NCBI RefSeq assembly: GCF_016775155.1
Contig: NZ_JAEUGD010000067.1
Coordinates: forward strand, 457,022-521,021
From: Fulvivirga marina
GTDB lineage: Bacteria > Bacteroidota > Bacteroidia > Cytophagales > Cyclobacteriaceae
Length of the DNA: 64,000 nt
Direction of reading: 5' to 3'
In this document: positions 60,932 through 64,000 of the stretch, piece after piece
Position numbering within the stretch: the stretch's first letter is position 1
Layout: each line of letters starts with the position of its first letter
Program-made: the position numbers and the translations under genes
Notes under the pieces: generated by a model
Seen by the model: only the letters and a program-made list of their open reading frames with translations
Databases searched by the model: none
Told to the model about the DNA's origin: nothing

Positions 60932-63010
60932 TCAATTAAATTTAATGATCAGTGTTGTGTAGTCATCATCTATTGATTTTGTACCTGTAAACTCATAAAG
61001 TTCATTTATTAATTTCTGCTGTATTTCCTGTACGCTTAAAGCGCTTACCTTTTCAATGAATTTTTGCAGGCGTTCATATCCGAATTCATCTCCCTGAACA
61101 TTCTTCGCCTCCGTAACTCCATCGGTATAAAGCACTACGATATCATCTCTTTTATACTGAAATGCATTGGTTTGGATATAATTTCCAAATTCACCGTTTC
61201 TTAAAATTCCTAGTCCGAGCCCCTTATTTTGGAAGTAGGTGCCTTTCTTCAGCTGAGCATCATAAAATAATGTAGGGCAATGGCCAGCCCTGGCGAATTC
61301 TACTGTTTTAGTAGTACTGTTAATCACAAAATATGACGTTGTGATAAAGGATGCTTTATCAAGGCACTGACTTAGTGCCTGATTGGCCTTTTCCAAAAAC
61401 TCCTTAGGTGAAAGATCAAGTTGAGCGAAGCTATGGAAGATTCCTTTCATTTGTGACATATGAAAGGCAGCTGATGTTCCCTTACCAGACACATCGCTTA
61501 TAATTAATGCTATTTTATTCCTGCTTACTCGGTAGGTATCATAGTAGTCACCTCCTACTTCATCTGCGGCTTCAGAAAAAGCTACCATATCATAATCCCC
61601 ATCATGATCCAACTCCTTCGGCAGAAGGCTACTTTGCACCCTCTTAGCAATTTTAAGCTCCTCTTTATAACGTTCGTTCTCAAGAGCCTCTGACAACAGC
61701 CTGAAGTTCTCTATTGATATACCAGCCTGATTAGTAAAAGTATCAATGATCTTTGTCATCTCCTTGTTAAACCCATCAGTTACATCTTTAAGAAGGGCTA
61801 AGGTTCCCAATTGCTGATTCTTAACATAAATAGGGAAAGCAAGGATAGATCTGAACCTTGATCCCTTGAGTGTTGAAAGGTACTTATTCAGATTGATAGT
61901 TTTATCACTACTCTGATCGAGTATCCCTCTTACATTATTATCGCTGATATGTTGCTTTATATTCTGTATCTCTTTTACTGATATCCCCTGTGTATAAAAT
62001 TGGTTACTCTCTCCAGGCCTGATGATCTCAATCCATGCAGCATCCGCAAAAACAGTGCTGACAGCACTTTCTAGCAAAATGTCGTATACACGCTCTTCAT
62101 TTTGCTCTGTTTGTATGGATTGACTAAGCCTTTGAAAATTAACTACCTCTTCAAGTTTTTGTTCGAAAACTGATGATGTAGGTAGGTTAAATAGTATTAC
62201 CAGCAACGAGAATAGTGCATATATAAAAATGAATGCGATTAGCGCCAGTATAAAAACATTGCTCCTGAAATCGGTAAACTGGGTTGTAGATTCACCAATA
62301 TCATCTGCCAAATTGAAAAGGGTAAAGGTGAAATATCCCAGGTAGAACATAGCCAACGCTATAAGCAGAATGCTTTTCCATTTTTGCTTAAAATTCAGAT
62401 ATGCCACCCACTTCATATTAGCCGACAGGAAAATACCCATAAGCACAAGTAGTGCGGAATAGTACTCTTCAAGGTCCTGTACAGCCGGTATTGGCAAAAC
62501 ATTGTATAGTAAACTGAATAACAAAGAGTATTCAAAGATCTGCCAGGCGGTCAATAAAAACTTTGACTTTTGATAAAGAATAAGCCTTTTCCACACTATG
62601 AATGTAGAGATCAGAAATGCACTGATCAAACCTAAATTAGATAAATAAATGAAGTCCAGAAAGATTACATTCTCAGCCAATTTTGTACTACCCAACAGGT
62701 TTAAAAACAGCCTAAAAAACAATGATACAATTGTAGTGATCAACCCCGTGACAAATACCTTCCATAAAAGATCTACGAAGTTAATGCTCTCTGCCTTTTC
62801 AATTCGATACTTATAAAAGACAAAAAGAGAGAGTATAAAAAGGCTCAACATTATAGGCGGAATTTCACGACCTATACCTGGCTTCAAATTGTGTGTAGTG
62901 CTAAAAACAATAGACAGATCACCAAATACCAATACCACCCAAGTGATAATGGCCAACAGTGTTGTGAGTCGTATGATTGCTTTCTTACTTAGCATATTTA
63001 AAAACGCCAT
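60932..63010 (-). CDS. Membrane-bound SpoIIE/RsbU-type serine phosphatase with a GAF domain
   Basis: 692 residues. About eight membrane helices occupy residues 10-275, a coiled coil/GAF domain lies at about 285-450 (VNFQRLSQSIQTEQNEERVYDILLES... FADAAWIEIIRPGE, FRSILAFPIYVKNQQLGTLALLK), and the C-terminal PP2C_SIIE phosphatase at about 470-692 (LKIAKRVQSSLLPKELDHDGDYDMVAFSEAADEVGGDYYDTY, VALIISDVSGKGTSAAF, VLYTDGVTEAKN). The Asp residues in VGGDYYD and DGVTEA bind metal. It dephosphorylates the STAS protein on a membrane or cytoplasmic signal. First gene of the three-gene operon; a terminator of the upstream T9SS gene precedes it. Confidence 0.92.
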   Translation of the reverse strand: MAFLNMLSKKAIIRLTTLLAIITWVVLVFGDLSIVFSTTHNLKPGIGREIPPIMLSLFILSLFVFYKYRIEKAESINFVDLLWKVFVTGLITTIVSLFFRLFLNLLGSTKLAENVIFLDFIYLSNLGLISAFLISTFIVWKRLILYQKSKFLLTAWQIFEYSLLFSLLYNVLPIPAVQDLEEYYSALLVLMGIFLSANMKWVAYLNFKQKWKSILLIALAMFYLGYFTFTLFNLADDIGESTTQFTDFRSNVFILALIAFIFIYALFSLLVILFNLPTSSVFEQKLEEVVNFQRLSQSIQTEQNEERVYDILLESAVSTVFADAAWIEIIRPGESNQFYTQGISVKEIQNIKQHISDNNVRGILDQSSDKTINLNKYLSTLKGSRFRSILAFPIYVKNQQLGTLALLKDVTDGFNKEMTKIIDTFTNQAGISIENFRLLSEALENERYKEELKIAKRVQSSLLPKELDHDGDYDMVAFSEAADEVGGDYYDTYRVSRNKIALIISDVSGKGTSAAFHMSQMKGIFHSFAQLDLSPKEFLEKANQALSQCLDKASFITTSYFVINSTTKTVEFARAGHCPTLFYDAQLKKGTYFQNKGLGLGILRNGEFGNYIQTNAFQYKRDDIVVLYTDGVTEAKNVQGDEFGYERLQKFIEKVSALSVQEIQQKLINELYEFTGTKSIDDDYTTLIIKFN

Positions 63011-63034
63011 GAAGATAACAAATTATATTATCTC

Positions 63035-63071
63035 GTATAATAAGAAAGCCACTTTAGGTATTAAAGTGGCT
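63035..63071 (-). terminator. Intrinsic terminator after the T9SS-secreted protein gene
   Basis: Perfect 10-bp stem (AGCCACTTTA 63047-63056 / TAAAGTGGCT 63062-63071) with a 5-base loop. On the minus strand it is followed by TTTCTTATTATA (63046-63035), a T-rich tail. It lies 25 bases after the stop codon at 63096 and separates that gene from the phosphatase operon. Confidence 0.8.
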
Positions 63072-63095
63072 CTCAAATATGGCGTATATAACGAA

Positions 63096-64000
63096 TTATC
63101 TCACACTAAATTGTTTTGTCAATGGCTGACCTGTATTCACCCTAAGGGTATAAACTCCTGTCGGAAGTTTTTCTTTAAAGTTTAAAGCTATTTCATTAGA
63201 GTCTTCAATAGCAACCTGCTGTTGGTGCACAACTTGCCCTTGTGTATTATATATAAAAACAGAAGCCTCACGTTCCTTTGAGTTTAAATGCGTAAGCCTA
63301 AGTGTAAGTTGATCTCCATTATTAGGTACAGGATACATATTTAATTCCGGAGCTTCAGAAAGTACAATGTTGTTCACTCTTATAACATCAGAATAAGTAA
63401 AAGTTCCATCGAAATCGGTTTGCTTCAACCTATAATATGCAACTCCCTTGCTGGGGTGGTTGTCATAATATTTGTAGTCCTGACGCTCTTCAGTTGTGCC
63501 TTTACCTTTTACTGTTGTAATGGCCTCAAAATTCTCCAAGTCTGAAGATCTTTCCAATGTAAAGTAATCATTATTAAGCTCTGATGCTGTTCCCCACTCC
63601 AGAACAGCGACATCACCTTGCATACTTCCCTGAAAGAACAATAACTCAACTGGAAGGGTACCTGCATCACCTTCAATTCCAAATGGTGAAAACGAAGATA
63701 CATTCAACGCAGACATTGTGTAAGTTCCTGATCCCGTAGCGCCGCCTGTTGCAAGAACCTCCCAGTTAGTACCGTTATAGTGAATTACTTTTACACTTGC
63801 TGGTGAGAAACCGCTTAGATTTTCAGCATCATTCCACTGAAAAGTCAAAGACACATCTGACCCGCCAATTACTTCCTCATCAATAAACCATGTTTTATTT
63901 ACCACATCAGAGGTTTGAATCACCCCCGAATATCCGTCTTCATAAACTGCTGACGCCAACCTTACTGAATAATTGTCTAGGGTACCAGAGTTATTAATAA
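63096..64000 (-). CDS. Secreted protein with T9SS type A C-terminal sorting domain, partial
   Basis: The frame is open to the window edge at 64000, so the N-terminal part lies outside (about 300 residues are visible). Near the middle is VELLFFQGSMQGDVAVLEWGTASELNNDYFTLERSSDLENFEAI, a beta-sandwich phrase often found before T9SS sorting domains. The end, LNMYPVPNNGDQLTLRLTHL... GVYTLRVNTGQPLTKQFSVR, is the type A sorting domain, directing export by the type IX system. The catalytic or binding function lies outside the window. A terminator follows. Confidence 0.85.
   Translation of the reverse strand, partial: INNSGTLDNYSVRLASAVYEDGYSGVIQTSDVVNKTWFIDEEVIGGSDVSLTFQWNDAENLSGFSPASVKVIHYNGTNWEVLATGGATGSGTYTMSALNVSSFSPFGIEGDAGTLPVELLFFQGSMQGDVAVLEWGTASELNNDYFTLERSSDLENFEAITTVKGKGTTEERQDYKYYDNHPSKGVAYYRLKQTDFDGTFTYSDVIRVNNIVLSEAPELNMYPVPNNGDQLTLRLTHLNSKEREASVFIYNTQGQVVHQQQVAIEDSNEIALNFKEKLPTGVYTLRVNTGQPLTKQFSVR

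Noticed and set aside
1-64000. tRNA, rRNA, CRISPR array, transposase, integrase or phage genes
   Set aside because: None recognised. The intergenic gaps are short, with the largest about 265 bases, and contain no cloverleaf or repeat-spacer pattern.

Overview
The window is a gene-dense, AT-rich chromosomal stretch from a Bacteroidota bacterium, most likely a marine-type Cytophagales (Fulvivirga/Roseivirga/Marivirga-like). Evidence for this: a SusC/SusD pair, a carboxypeptidase-regulatory-domain TonB receptor, a type IX secretion (T9SS) C-terminal sorting domain, -7 promoter elements of the form TAnnTTTG with no Shine-Dalgarno signals, and a Cys-type CcmE. No tRNA, rRNA, CRISPR array, insertion sequence or phage gene was seen, and no gap without a gene exceeds 300 bases.

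Layout. 1-3.3 kb: the end of a dicarboxylate symporter, an Nfu Fe-S carrier with a clear terminator, and a membrane GAF/PAS sensor without an output domain. 3.5-9.6 kb (minus): SusC, SusD and a secreted esterase, with a strong hairpin between susD and the esterase gene. 9.9-18.5 kb: housekeeping genes (EamA transporter, dusB, CPBP protease, DUF2007 protein, cdsA, glutamate dehydrogenase, psd, free-Met-sulfoxide reductase, ribD, prmC). 18.5-22.3 kb: a thiamine-pyrophosphokinase-like protein with an eroded active site, a TonB receptor and a DUF2520 dehydrogenase. 22.3-26.9 kb (minus): cytochrome c maturation genes ccmB-C-D-E-F, led by a Wzz-like chain-length gene.

27.9-48.8 kb (plus) is a large surface-polysaccharide locus. 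It holds nucleotide-sugar enzymes (UDP-GlcA epimerase, UDP-sugar dehydrogenase, galE, rmlA, rmlB), a CMP-pseudaminic acid pathway (pseB-C-F-G-I) in which a formyltransferase stands where the acetyltransferase PseH would be expected, a hexapeptide acyltransferase, a PhyH-type dioxygenase, glycosyltransferases, a Wzx flippase, two Wzy/WaaL-like membrane proteins and a WecA-type initiating transferase. Two genes in it carry simple-sequence tracts at their 5' ends, (TA)8 and A10, which suggests phase variation. Directly after it come cysQ (minus) and cysC-cysD-cysN (plus), a PAPS-producing set with no reductase genes alongside, which fits sulfation of a surface glycan.

52.5-54.9 kb: pheS, a 3-hydroxyacyl-CoA dehydrogenase and a lipoprotein that looks like a Rieske domain without its histidine ligands. 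54.8-60.0 kb (minus): a MoxR ATPase and three SurA/PpiC-like periplasmic folding proteins. 60.1-63.0 kb (minus): a partner-switching module (8-TM SpoIIE-type phosphatase, STAS antagonist, RsbW-like kinase). The window ends inside a T9SS-secreted protein gene.

Several convergent gene pairs share or overlap their stop codons (psd/msr, prmC/TPK-like, TonB receptor/DUF2520, wecA/cysQ, lipoprotein/moxR), leaving no room for intrinsic terminators. The most interesting leads are the formyl-type pseudaminic acid pathway, the repeat tracts in the polysaccharide genes, the PAPS cassette next to the glycan locus, and two enzyme relatives (TPK-like and Rieske-like) that have lost catalytic or ligand residues.
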